Shown here: positions 12,058 through 21,633 of the stretch, one piece after another
Layout of the letters: each line of letters begins with the position of its first letter
Position numbering within the stretch: position 1 is the stretch's first letter
Source of the DNA: Chaunax sp. Z400
Lineage: Eukaryota; Chordata; Actinopteri; Lophiiformes; Chaunacidae
Assembly: GCA_037577475.1 (NCBI GenBank)
Contig: CM075194.1
Location: 25,591,826 to 25,655,825, forward strand
DNA: 64,000 bases
Reading direction: 5' to 3'
Position numbers and translations under genes: made by a program
The notes under the pieces: model-generated
The model's input: the letters and a program-made list of their open reading frames with translations, nothing else
Database searches by the model: none
Told to the model about the DNA's origin: nothing

Positions 12058-12251
12058 TGGATAGCTTTTCGGAGTCGCACTATTTAAACATTCGTCATAA
12101 TTAGAGGGTGCAAAATCGATATGGACAGTTTTTGTGCGAAACACAGCTGCACTTCAAGTTTTAAACCTTAGGGTCATCTGAGGTGCCATATGGTCAATTC
12201 CATTTTCATATTCATCCACTGGCTTAAAAAAGTATCTTTTATCCTATAGAA

Positions 12252-12371
12252 AAGCTCACAGCACCTGGTATTCCCAGGCGGTCTCCCATCCAAGTACTAA
12301 CCAGGCCTGGCCCTGTTTGGCTTCTAATATCTGACGAGATTGGGCTTATTCAGGACAGTATGGCCGTGAGC
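12252..12371 (-). rRNA. 5S rRNA-like gene, copy 3
   Basis: 120 bp; starts GCTCACGGCCATACTGTCC on the minus strand and keeps the C-box and 3' terminal stem. One local change in the A-box area (AGATATTAGAAGCC). The upstream TTTAAATAG box and downstream T-run are present. Confidence 0.78.
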
Positions 12372-12514
12372 TGCAGAGCTTTTCGGAGTCGCACTATTTA
12401 AAAATTTGTCCTAATTACAAGGAGCAAATTCATAGCAGACAGCTTTTGTGCTAAACACAGCTGCACTCCAAATTTCAAACTTTAGGGCCATCTGAAGGTG
12501 CCATATGGTCAATT

Positions 12515-12939
12515 CCATTTGAAAAAAAATGCTAGTGTGCTATACGAAAATACAAATTAAACAACAATCACAACTGAACATTTTTGAGCATATATTATAC
12601 GCATGTGCAGCATGTTTTTGTTTTTCAAATGATCTCACCCAGTGTCTTCTTCACTTTTGCCTTCTTCAGTGTTTTCTCTTGTGCTCATATGAAATCAAAA
12701 ATGAGTGAAAATGTTGCCTGGAAAAGGTCCTTTTTACCGATATATCCCGTTTAATATAGTGCTAGAAAACAATAACTTTGCACAGAATTTCCCAGATATC
12801 AACAGGACAGCGAAAAAGCAGTCATGAGCACAATGTTGTCTTGCAGAGGTGGTCGGCCCACCAGGTTTGACTGCATTTCTTCCAATAACTTCCAGATTTC
12901 CAAGAATGTAGAAGTTTCATTTCATTTCCGGCAGCTTGT
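12515..12939. repeat. 425-bp repeat R1 (first copy)
   Basis: This block, from CCATTTGAAAA to GGCAGCTTGT, recurs at 38058-38482 with the same length and very few differences. Its left edge shares CCATTT with the 5S spacer and its right edge shares TGT with the 613-bp repeat, so junctions show microhomology. No protein or known element recognised; no terminal inverted repeats seen. Confidence 0.8.
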
Positions 12940-14305
12940 AAAAATGAGGCTTAAATGCTCTGATATGTGCTCTATATTCATAATGTTAGATGTATTAGCT
13001 AGAAACAAATGGCTTATTTTCTGTATTGTTTTGTCCACACTACCCACAAACACTCCACCCCAACACAACTGCAGGAAAGAAACGTAAAATGAAGTTATAT
13101 TGGTAAAACAGGTTCATATAACCAACAGCCCTTCAGAAACATTTAAAACAGACCCCAAGGAATAAAACAAAAACAATAATAAGATGAGTTGCACATCTTT
13201 AAGTCCCCTACAAAGCATGTGTGAAATTTGATTTAATTCTGTGTAGCAGTAGTGGAGGAGATGTCTATACGGATGGACGGACATGGGCAAATACTAAATT
13301 ATGGGTTTAACACTGAAGTGAACCTGTGAGACAGTGCAGGTACCTTTGTTGGCTGGAGAGACCATCCATGTCCTCACAGAGAAGTCCTCCAGCCTCTTCA
13401 TTCTGATCCTCGTCTTCATTCGTCTCCTGGGCCACAACATCCACTGAGGTCATGCAGTAGTGCTCCAATGGAAGGCAGGACAAAGATCGGTGGTCGAACA
13501 GGACACAGGAAATCAGGGGAAGAGAACAAACAAAATCTGCATTAGTTCCTGTAAAAATGAGGCTTAAATGCTCTGATATGTGCTCTATATTCATAATGTT
13601 AGATGTATTAGCTAGAAACAAATGGCTTATTTTCTGTATTGTTTTGTCCACACTACCCACAAACACTCCACCCCAACACAACTGCAGGAAAGAAACGTAA
13701 AATGAAGTTATATTGGTAAAACAGGTTCATATAACCAACAGTCCTTCAGAAACATTTAAAACAGACCCCAAGGAATAAAACAAATATAATAATGGGATGA
13801 GATGCACATCTTTAAGTCCCCTACAAAGCATGTGTGAAATTTGACTTAATTCTGTGTAGCAGTAGTGGAGGAGATGTCTATACGGATGGACGGACATGGG
13901 CAAATACTAAATTATGGGTTTAACACTGAAGTGAACCTGTGAGACAGTGCAGGTACCTTTGTTGGCTGGAGAGACCATCCATGTCCTCACAGAGAAGTCC
14001 TCCAGCCTCTTCATTCTGATCCTCGTCTTCATTCGTCTCCTGGGCCACAACATCCAATGAGGTCATGCAGTAGTGCTCCAGTGGAAGGCAGGACAAAGAT
14101 CGGTGGTCGAACAGGACACAGGAAATCAGGGGAAGAGAACAAACAAAATCTGCATTAGTTCCTGTAAAAATGAGGCTTAAATGCTCTGATATGTGCTCTA
14201 TATTCATAATGTTAGATGTATTAGCTAGAAACAAATGGCTTATTTTCTGTATTGTTTTGTCCACACTACCCACAAACACTCCACCCCAACACAACTGCAG
14301 GAAAG
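12938..14305. repeat. 613-bp tandem repeat, about 2.2 copies
   Basis: The start GTAAAAATGAGGC occurs at 12938, 13551 and 14164, giving two exact 613-bp periods; the third copy stops near 14305 after CTGCAGGAAAG. Copies differ at only a few positions, for example the Ser/Leu codon at TGACCTCA(G/T)TGG. Each full unit contains one candidate exon on the minus strand (13344-13462 and 13957-14075). Confidence 0.88.
13344..13462 (-). other. Candidate coding exon in 613-bp repeat (copy 1)
   Basis: Between a possible acceptor (TTCCATTGGAG) and a donor (ACAAAG followed by GTACCTG) the minus strand reads HYCMTSVDVVAQETNEDEDQ, then NEEAGGLLCEDMDGLSSQQ. The acidic composition and plausible splice sites suggest an exon of an unrecognised gene. 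The open frame extends beyond the exon through the whole repeat (13681-13307), but that extension looks like intron. The second copy is at 13957-14075 with one Ser to Leu change. Weak call: no homologue known to me. Confidence 0.3.
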
Positions 14306-14458
14306 GGAGTGGGGGGAGAGACCTCCAGTGTGTTTGACATCTGAGGTGAGGGAGGGGATGCTGGGTCGGGGAGAGGCGCCCTTCTCCCCCGCCCAGCGCC
14401 CCCTCTTCCCCCCAGATGTCAAACTCACCAGAGACCGCTCTCCCCCACACAGCCCCCC
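14306..14458. repeat. GC-rich imperfect inverted repeat
   Basis: The left half (GTGTTTGACATCTGAGGTGAGGG and flanking G-rich runs) is largely the reverse complement of the right half (CCCCCCAGATGTCAAACTCAC and flanking C-rich runs), folding around a centre near 14375. It abuts the broken end of the 613-bp tandem repeat. Confidence 0.6.
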
Positions 14459-14733
14459 CCTCCAGTTGTAGAACTGACTGAAATATAACTTAGCTAACTT
14501 TCGACACAATAGGAATTCATTAACAGTTGAATCCTCTTAACAACTTGTTCTTATATTTTACAATGATTGCATTTTTTTTTTTTTTGTACTGTGTTTTTTG
14601 TGTAGTGTGTTGTGGTTTGTGTGTGACTGGTATTGATTACCTGCCCAGGGACTGCAGATGGAAATTAGCTGGTAGCTAAATCTGGTCCAAAGCATCTGTT
14701 CTCTTTCATGGTCCCTGATGTAAATAAACTAAA

Positions 14734-16602
14734 CTAAACTGGAGGCTGCTCTCTCCCCGCTGGGTGGGGGAGGTCCTGATCCGAGTCGCTGTCATCATCC
14801 CGCTGCCAGCATGTCCTGGATGATCCGAGGCCTGAAGTGGAGGGAGCTGAGTCTTCATGGCTGTCTTCACGCGTCCTCTTCTGGCTCGGCTCACCGACCT
14901 CCTCGGTGTCGCTGTCTTCCCTGGTCCGCCTTGTGGCTTGCTGCTGAGGTGGGTCTTGCAGGGGTCTGAAAACTGGGGGTTCCTGAGGGACAGCAAGATC
15001 ACCAGCAGCAGAAGGACTAGGACTAGGACTAGGACTAGGACTAGGACTGGGAGAATACTCCAGTTGCCATTCCTGCGGTAAAGGATCCTGGAGGAGCTGC
15101 TGGTCAAGAGGGGAGTAGGGTCTGATGTCATCATAGTGGTCCTCTTCGTCCTCACTATCATCAGCCACTGTACTGTATCCAGAATCTCTGTCTGAGTCAT
15201 CAGAGGAATCCATGAGCTCGTCAACGTCGCTTTCATCATCCGAGGATGACCACGTTTCCTCGTCATCCTCACTTTCCTCTTCCTCATCAGAAAAGATGTA
15301 GATCGGAGGGTCTTCCTCATCAGGAGGGATGTAGATCGGAGGGTCTTCCTCGTCGCTGTCATAAATCCTGATGAGTTCTGGAAGACCATCTCCTGCAGGA
15401 CGCTCAGTGATGTAGTGTACACCGGCTAAAGGGACAAAAGTTCAATCAAATTTCGAATCATGAACATCATAACATTAAATATTTGGGATTAAATAAGCGA
15501 CAATATAACTAAAAGTTAGAACAAAGTACAATCCATACACTAACTACGAGTGTAATACACACATCACTAAGAAACTGACACACAAGAGTCACATGAAATT
15601 TGTGCCTCTGAATTAGAATAATGTGATGCATTCAAGTGTAACTTAATGAGAATCACTGTTTACTCTGCTTAGTTTGCTTGGAAAAACTGTTGATATGTTG
15701 TTGTTAAAAATCCAGCATAGCTGTTTGAGTTTAAAGTCAACAAATTTGTTTTTGGAAACTCAACACGATAGAAAATACAACATGAGCCTTTTTGACTTAC
15801 ACACGTAACTGATGGACACAAACTTCTCACAGCATTGAGAGAGATGTGAATGTAAGGAAAAAATATCCAAACTAGAATATTACTCAGTAGAGCAGACCGC
15901 CAGGGGCCAAACAATCATATACATCTTTAGATGCACCAGATCTGGATCCAAAAATCACAAAATAAATCCAACTCATCTGGATAGATTTCTAAAACCGTGG
16001 GAGATTACACCAAACCCCATCATCTCAGCTGGCAGTCGTACGCTTCTAGGCCTATTTGTTACCAAATAGTGGCTAATAAAGATCCCCTCCTACAAATACA
16101 TATTTTATACACCTGACAATTGCACGTGGTCAATCTGAACTGTCTCTGGACTCTAAAAAACCTGCCGAGTCAGAAATCTAACATTGCCAAGGTGCATACA
16201 TGCCTGACAGACAGGTGCATACATGCTGCATCTTACATTTTCTTATGGTGGAAAACGTGATTTGTTTAAGCGGATATTAAGGAATCAGTGAGCAGGGATC
16301 AAAAGAAGCCATTCTTACATGTGAAACAAAAGAGATAAATGCGGTGAATGGACATAAAGTGAGGTGAACTGGTCATGATACAAGGTGGAGCGACAATAAC
16401 AAACAGATACAGACCAATCAATAGGGCCTACACACATGATCAGACCACAGGACATTTCCCTGGTGTACAAAGAGTAAAGCGAGGAGAATCACAACACACA
16501 CACACACAAACATCAGAAACACAGTTTTCTGGCAATCAATACATATCTGTCTATCTATACTGTACATTATTATGTATTTCTCTCTATATTTAGTATGTGT
16601 AC

Positions 16603-16667
<65 letters not shown>

Positions 16668-17631
16668 AATAACCTTCAGGTTAAAATTTTTATTCCTTTC
16701 TTTCTTTTCACTGGTTGTGAGTCTCCTATTTCTGTCAGAATTACTAAATAATAGATCACTACTTCTTTGTAGTTGTGCTGTTAATTACTAGAAAACATGT
16801 CAGAGTGTTTGTGTGAAGAAGAAAAGCTTTTTGCTTAGCATGGAAATAAAAAACAAATACCATGACCTACAGTATGTCTGAGAGTATAATCCAGTTTACC
16901 CTATGATGGTTATGTGCATGACAAACAGCTCTATTCTCGCTCGAATATTAAACACCTGACAAACAAACGGGGAGCGTCTCAATGCTATTAAATATAGGTA
17001 CAAATTGAACACACCGGTCACTTTATCTCCCTTAAACACCATCTGTTGGTGTATTTTGATGGATAGGCCTATGGATAAGGACTAAATGTTTCAGCTTCAC
17101 CTGTAAATCAAGCGACACAGTCTAAACAAACCAACCCAGAGCCTCCGCAGAACAGCGCTCTGGTTTAAACGTGTGTCCGACGATGGGACTCACGAGCAAA
17201 ACACCGGGAAAGTCACCGATCTGTGTTTGACCAACAGACCTAATTTAAATAAATAAAAAACACTAATTTCTGATCAGCTCTGATCATTTTTAAGGCCTTT
17301 TGAAGAGGTGAATCAGTCAGCGATAAAATTACACAGCAGCGTTGAAGTGTTAAATTAAAATGTCAAAAGTCCAATTTTAGCTAACAGCAACAACTCTCAT
17401 TGAATAACTCACATGTAGTTAAATTTAATTTATCACAGTTGAAACGAATATATATTTTTACTCTCATCTCTAACAGTGAAAATCCAACACTATGATTTTA
17501 CTGTGCATAAAATGAATGGAAAAAGTCCTCTTACCGCTGCTATGAATATGTAAGTGGTGGGCGGCTCCTGGTTGCTGCTGGGCGGCTCCTGGTTGCTGCT
17601 CCAGGGCAATGAGGGGTCTATTATGGGTCAT
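14734..17631 (-). CDS. Two-exon acidic low-complexity protein, 262 aa, unrecognised
   Basis: Exon 1 runs from ATG at 17631 to 17535 (97 bp, donor GTAAGAGG) and encodes MTHNRPLIALEQQPGAAQQQ followed by PGAAHHLHIHSS. Exon 2 runs from 15425 (acceptor CCCTTTAG) to the stop at 14734 (692 bp). The phases fit (1 + 2 bases make the Ala codon), giving 263 codons with the stop. The protein has a QQPGAA duplication near the N-terminus, a DEEDPPIYI duplication, a Ser/Asp/Glu-rich acidic block, a (SP)7 run encoded by a CTAGGA-type hexamer repeat near 15013-15049, and basic islands RRTRED and QKRTRED. No signal peptide, membrane segment or known domain is visible; composition suggests a disordered nuclear protein, which is inference. 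A longer open frame on the same strand (15422-14706) is out of phase and is the shadow. Confidence 0.58.
16606..16664. repeat. (TA)n microsatellite
   Basis: An uninterrupted run of about 29 TA dinucleotides, inside the intron of the two-exon gene at 14734-17631. Confidence 0.95.
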
Positions 17632-17786
17632 AACAGAAGTTAGAAGGTTTTCAGTACTGTAGGCTACTGTATATTTCTCGATATGAAGTCAATAAACTGT
17701 CCAAAACACTCGACGGCTAGATCAAAATGTTTTGCTAGCTTTTGCATTTTTTGAAGTAGGCCTATCTATATATATCCTTACGTACT

Positions 17787-17818
17787 GCGTAACGTAACGT
17801 AACGTAACGTAACGTAAC
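17787..17818. repeat. (GTAAC)n microsatellite
   Basis: Five to six tandem copies of GTAAC, preceded by TATATATCCTTACGTACTGC. It lies about 150 bp upstream of the ATG of the minus-strand gene at 14734-17631, so it may fall in that gene's promoter or 5' UTR. Confidence 0.85.
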
Positions 17819-17844
17819 CAACAGCGGAAACACACTAGCTGTTC

Positions 17845-19001
17845 CATTCACTAGCCTTAATCTACTGAAACAAACAACCGTGATACACAGAATAGACCTT
17901 TTTAATTACCCACAACCAAAAACATGTTAAATCACGAATAACCATCATTTAGTCATAACATAGAAATTAAAGTCATTGGTGCATTTCAGAGTAAACGATG
18001 ATGTGATGTGAGATTTTTCGCTGCCTGATTGAAAAGACCTGGCCAAGGCGATAATTTACCGGGTCTAATTGATGTCCTAGAGAAACAATTGATAATATCA
18101 CGACTTCCGAAAAAACTTACGTGAACGTGCAGTTTAGATGCTACGGTCTGAACTCTACAGACACGTGCAGCACAGATGTTCCAGATGTTATGGCTGATTG
18201 CAAAGTGGACGAGATCACATTTAGTGACAACTTGTACACAGGGTGGTCTTGGCGTTTTTGCCATCGCCGCTGGGACCGCTATAGTGCAGCGGAAGTGGAT
18301 CGTTAGGTGGTGGTGTTATGATGTGGGGGGCCACTACTAATGGATGACGGTCAGAACTTGTCCACATTCACGGTACCCCGGAACCTCCGCTTGCTCCGCG
18401 CCCGGCGCCTCAGTCCGCTCCACCGCCCGCACCCCAAGCCACACCCGGTGAGTCTTACACCACTAATCCTGAGCTCTTCTCGGGCGAGTTTAATAAGTGT
18501 CAGGGGTTTTTGCTCCAATGCTCACTGGCTTTTAAACAGCATCCTCAGACCTTTTGAATTAGAGCAAGATTCATTATATAGCCTACTGACCATCAGTAGA
18601 AACGCATATTTTTGATGTCATGCCATCCTGTCCATATTAAATATCAAAGGCAAATTATGGTTCACACATCTTTATTCACCCCTTAGCCATACAGAAAAAT
18701 CGTTTTTGTGCAGATTATTGGTTTTTGCCTTAGTATTTGCAAGTCAGAAAGTGTGGATGTCCCAGGTGATCCTGAACGTCCCATAGAGTGCATTGTCATG
18801 CATTAAGGTGGTGCCTGATTGCTGTATGTATGACGTGTGGATCTAGAACCGTATGTCAGAGAGGGATGGCTGTGAATGTGGACAAGTTTTGCATCCATTA
18901 GCAGTGGATCCATTTGACATGTTTTGGTTGTGGGTTCTTGAAAAAGTCTATTCAGTGTATCACATGATTATTTGTTTCAGTAGATTAGGGCTAGTGAATA
19001 G
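17845..19001. repeat. Inverted duplication flanking a Gypsy gag fragment
   Basis: The segment 17845-17926 (CATTCACTAGCC to AAACATG) is repeated in reverse orientation at 18918-19001 with roughly 85-90 percent identity by eye. A second inverted pair, 18332-18374 and 18867-18908, shares CTAATGGATG and AACTTGTCCACATTCAC. On the right side the two blocks are 10 bp apart, on the left side about 405 bp apart, so the left arm carries an insertion or the right arm a deletion. Confidence 0.7.
18374..18556 (+). mobile_element. Ty3/Gypsy gag fragment
   Basis: The plus strand reads a Pro/Ala-rich leader (TPEPPLAPRPAPQSAPPPAP) then NPELFSGEFNKCQGFLLQCS and LAFKQHPQTF, the start of the capsid-like region of fish Gypsy elements. 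The frame stops right after HPQTF (TGA) and the sequence changes to unrelated DNA. Confidence 0.75.
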
Positions 19002-19137
19002 AAATCACAGGGTTTTTTTAAAATTATGAGTTTCCAATGTTGGTCAGTATATTATTGGACTGCTTGGAGGCAGAACATTATTTTGGGCCGAAGCCCTATA
19101 TACTCCGAACTGCCTTTTATTGTTTGAACTGACCATA

Positions 19138-19600
19138 AGAATCTGGCATACATCCAGTCAGCTAAGCGGCTAAACTCCCAGCAGGCCAGGTGGGCCCTGT
19201 ATTTCAGTAGATTTAACTTCACGTTGACTTATCGTCCTGGGTCCCGCAACGTGAAGCCAGATGCCCTCTCCCGGCAGTTCTCAGAGTTCCCCAACCTGCT
19301 AGTGGAAGACAACATCTTGCCAACCTCCCAGGTGGTAGCAGCAGTGACCTGTGAAATCAAACAGGTTGTAAGATCTGCACTCCTACAGCAACCTGATCCA
19401 GGCTCTGGACCTGCTAACAGTCTGTTTGTCCCCAGCTCTGTTCGTTCTCAGGTCCTGCAGTGGGCTCGCACCTCTCGGTTTGCCTGCCACTCGGGAGTTA
19501 CTCGTACACTAGCTGTAAGACACTTCTGGTGGCCAGACATGGAGACGGACACAAGGTCCTATGTTACTGCTTGCACAGTGTATCCGCAACAAGGCCTCCC
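19138..19600 (+). mobile_element. Ty3/Gypsy pol fragment: RNase H end and integrase zinc-binding domain
   Basis: Reads NLAYIQSAKRLNSQQARWAL, FTLTYRPGSRNVKPDALSRQ, then the H2C2-type segment with HSGVTRTLAVRHFWWPDMET and TACTV. This is the RNase H C-terminus, connection and integrase N-terminus of a Gypsy polyprotein. The catalytic integrase core is absent; the frame runs on into unrelated sequence to about 19709. Together with the gag fragment it may derive from one element that lost about 2-3 kb of internal sequence. Confidence 0.82.
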
Positions 19601-20739
19601 ACTGCCCTCCAGCAGGTCTTCTGAGACCCTTGTCAGTCCCCAGTCGTCCTATACTCACATTAACTCATTTTTGTTCCACTTTATAGCCTTAGCACATGTA
19701 CAGCACTGAGTGACTTTGTTCATTACATCTTTAATGCATTTTTGTGGGCTCCTGTCTTGTTGCTTGTCTTGTGCTGCACACAGAAATGAGGAGAGGAATG
19801 CTTCACTGCGCCTTCACAATCACTGAGTGTGCACAAAACAGTGTGCACAAAACAACAAATTAAATATAACATTTGATGAACGATATAAAAAGTGAACAAG
19901 GTGGATAGTCAACTTGATTTTCTCATTTCTTTTAATGTAACACACCATCTAATACAAAGGTTTCAGGGGGCAGGACGTTTTGGAAGGTTGGCTGGTCTTT
20001 TCCCCACTGACTGACAACTCTGAATGCTTTTTAATTAGCTGTAGTCAAAGTTAATCACACATAGCAGGTTCAGTTCTTCAGAGGAAAAGATTCACAGCGT
20101 TTAAGTGCAAATGACAGACAGTAACTCATCTGAATTTACTTCTTACCTGATAGCTTATAAACCCTAAATTCTTGACATTTGGCTCTGCTATATAATATAA
20201 CTGTTACACACTCTACACTCACAGTAGAGTGGCGTGCTAACTAACAAGTGTCGCTCAGTCTAAAATGTCATTTATAGACACAAATAAATAGTAATAAATA
20301 GTTTTAAAATGTTTCAGTTGAAGTTTTGACCCAACACCCTTCATCGAAGTAGCCCTGAATCTACAGATGTTTTTGAAATGAAATCCAATGAATATCTAAA
20401 GGAGGACCAGGAGGACCTTTGTTTTTGAAAGCCAAATGTAGATGTGATAGCAGAGATATTCCACAGACTTTGCTGTGAAGAATAGTGCCTTAAAGTGGCT
20501 TGTGGTGCTACCAGAGTGTTACCAATGCTATGACTTCAAAACCAGTATTTCACAACAATTAAAGCAGCAAAAATATCTACTGTACTTATATTTATTGTAT
20601 GCACCCATTATAGACTACAGCCTTTGTCACGCCTGTGTTTTATCTTCTGTACTACGAGGTTCTCATGAAAGCAGACGTCAGCCATCATGGCACGCCTACA
20701 CATGCCAATGATGACCATGGGCAATAATTTGGACATTAA

Positions 20740-20835
20740 TTATAGGCTGCAGTCCTACCGTGGTGGCCATGTGTTCGATTCCCACTCACGGCCCTTTGCT
20801 GCTCACTCTCTCTCCCCATATTTCCTGTCACAAAA
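20740..20835 (+). repeat. tRNA-derived SINE, 3' part with B-box
   Basis: Contains GTTCGATTCCCACTCACGGC, with a perfect pol III B-box core (GTTCGATTCC), followed by CCTTTGCTGCTCACTCTCTC and TTTCCTGTCAC, the body of the common fish SINE whose head is seen at 6457-6512. Confidence 0.55.
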
Positions 20836-20887
20836 AACCACCCACCTTTCCACAAAATGTGATTGAAATTTGCTCAATTTGCACTTT

Positions 20888-20965
20888 TTGAGTTGTCCTG
20901 CTTACAAACGCACAAACAAACAAACGGCACCGATCACATGACCTCCTCCAATGAGGAGATTTCAT
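20888..20965 (+). repeat. LINE 3' tail-type interspersed repeat
   Basis: GTCCTGCTTACAAACGCAC followed by AAACAAACGGCACCGATCAC and TGACCTCCTCC matches the 3' end of a very common fish repeat (TAATCCTGCTAACAAAC... type). A related copy is at 61500-61693. Confidence 0.45.
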
Positions 20966-21633
20966 GATTATTTACACAGGGGAGGGAGTGTCGGACAGAG
21001 ATACTTCGTCCTTCACGTGCATGTGTGTGTTTTAGAGAGGGTGCTGATATGATCTAATGAGGATGTTAAGCCTCCTATTGGATATCAAAGAAAAAAACAT
21101 TTAGAGTTGTCGCTGCAGCACGGGGGCCAAGTGTTCATCCAGCTGAAGCAAATTTGTTTGCGTGTGGATGAGAGAGGAGATATGTGAGCGAATGTGTTGG
21201 AGACAAACAACAAATGGTGGCTTCAAGTGGGTAAAACACAACTCTCTCATAGATTTCTATGGTATTTCTGGTGTGAAAAGTATCAAGCTGTCAGCCTGTC
21301 TGTTAGCAGGAAGCATCCAGGAGCCACGATCATATAGGTTCTCAGTGCTTCTGCAGTGACAGACACTAAAACACAAAGTTATATCTATACAGTTTGAAGA
21401 AGCTCATCCTTCTTTTATACATGGCCATTTTCCATTGTAACTTTTTACAGCACCTCTGGCTGACAGAAAGGTGTAGACTGGTTTTGATTGCCTCTGTGTG
21501 CCTGCAGCTCTGACTGGGTTCTCTGGTTGTGACCAAACAGGATCGGTAGTCTATTTATCGTCGCCAAAGATGGAGCAGATGCATCATGCTGCTGGAAATG
21601 CAGCTCCAGTAACCTGCTGATTTCTGCTTGCAG

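Larger units (their letters stand above)
11498..12525 (-). repeat. Tandem 5S rDNA-like array, period about 313-314 bp
   Basis: Three 120-bp 5S-like sequences start 313 and 314 bp apart and are separated by conserved spacers (each has a TTTAAATAG-like box about 30 bp before the gene, and a CACAGCTGCACTCCAA block seen from plus). A partial spacer follows the third unit to about 12520, where the array breaks at CCATTT and joins the 425-bp repeat at 12515-12939. The arrangement is that of a 5S rDNA cluster rather than scattered SINEs. Confidence 0.78.
19710..21633. other. Non-coding stretch upstream of cacnb4 exons; repeats only
   Basis: No exon recognised. It holds a SINE 3' part (20740-20835) and a short LINE-type tail (20888-20965). 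The N-terminal exon(s) of cacnb4 were looked for and not found here; they may lie farther upstream. Confidence 0.4.

Noticed and set aside
11498..12525. 5S-derived SINE3 instead of 5S genes
   Set aside because: Regular 313-314-bp tandem spacing, full 120-bp 5S length and no LINE-type tail fit an rDNA array better.
14706..15422. 238-codon minus-strand frame rich in Arg, Thr and Leu
   Set aside because: Out of phase with the acidic gene; its VLVLVL run is the shifted reading of the same hexamer repeat, and only the acidic frame has a phase-matched first exon.
16597..16791. Open frame across the (TA)n run reading YIYIYI
   Set aside because: Simple repeat translation.
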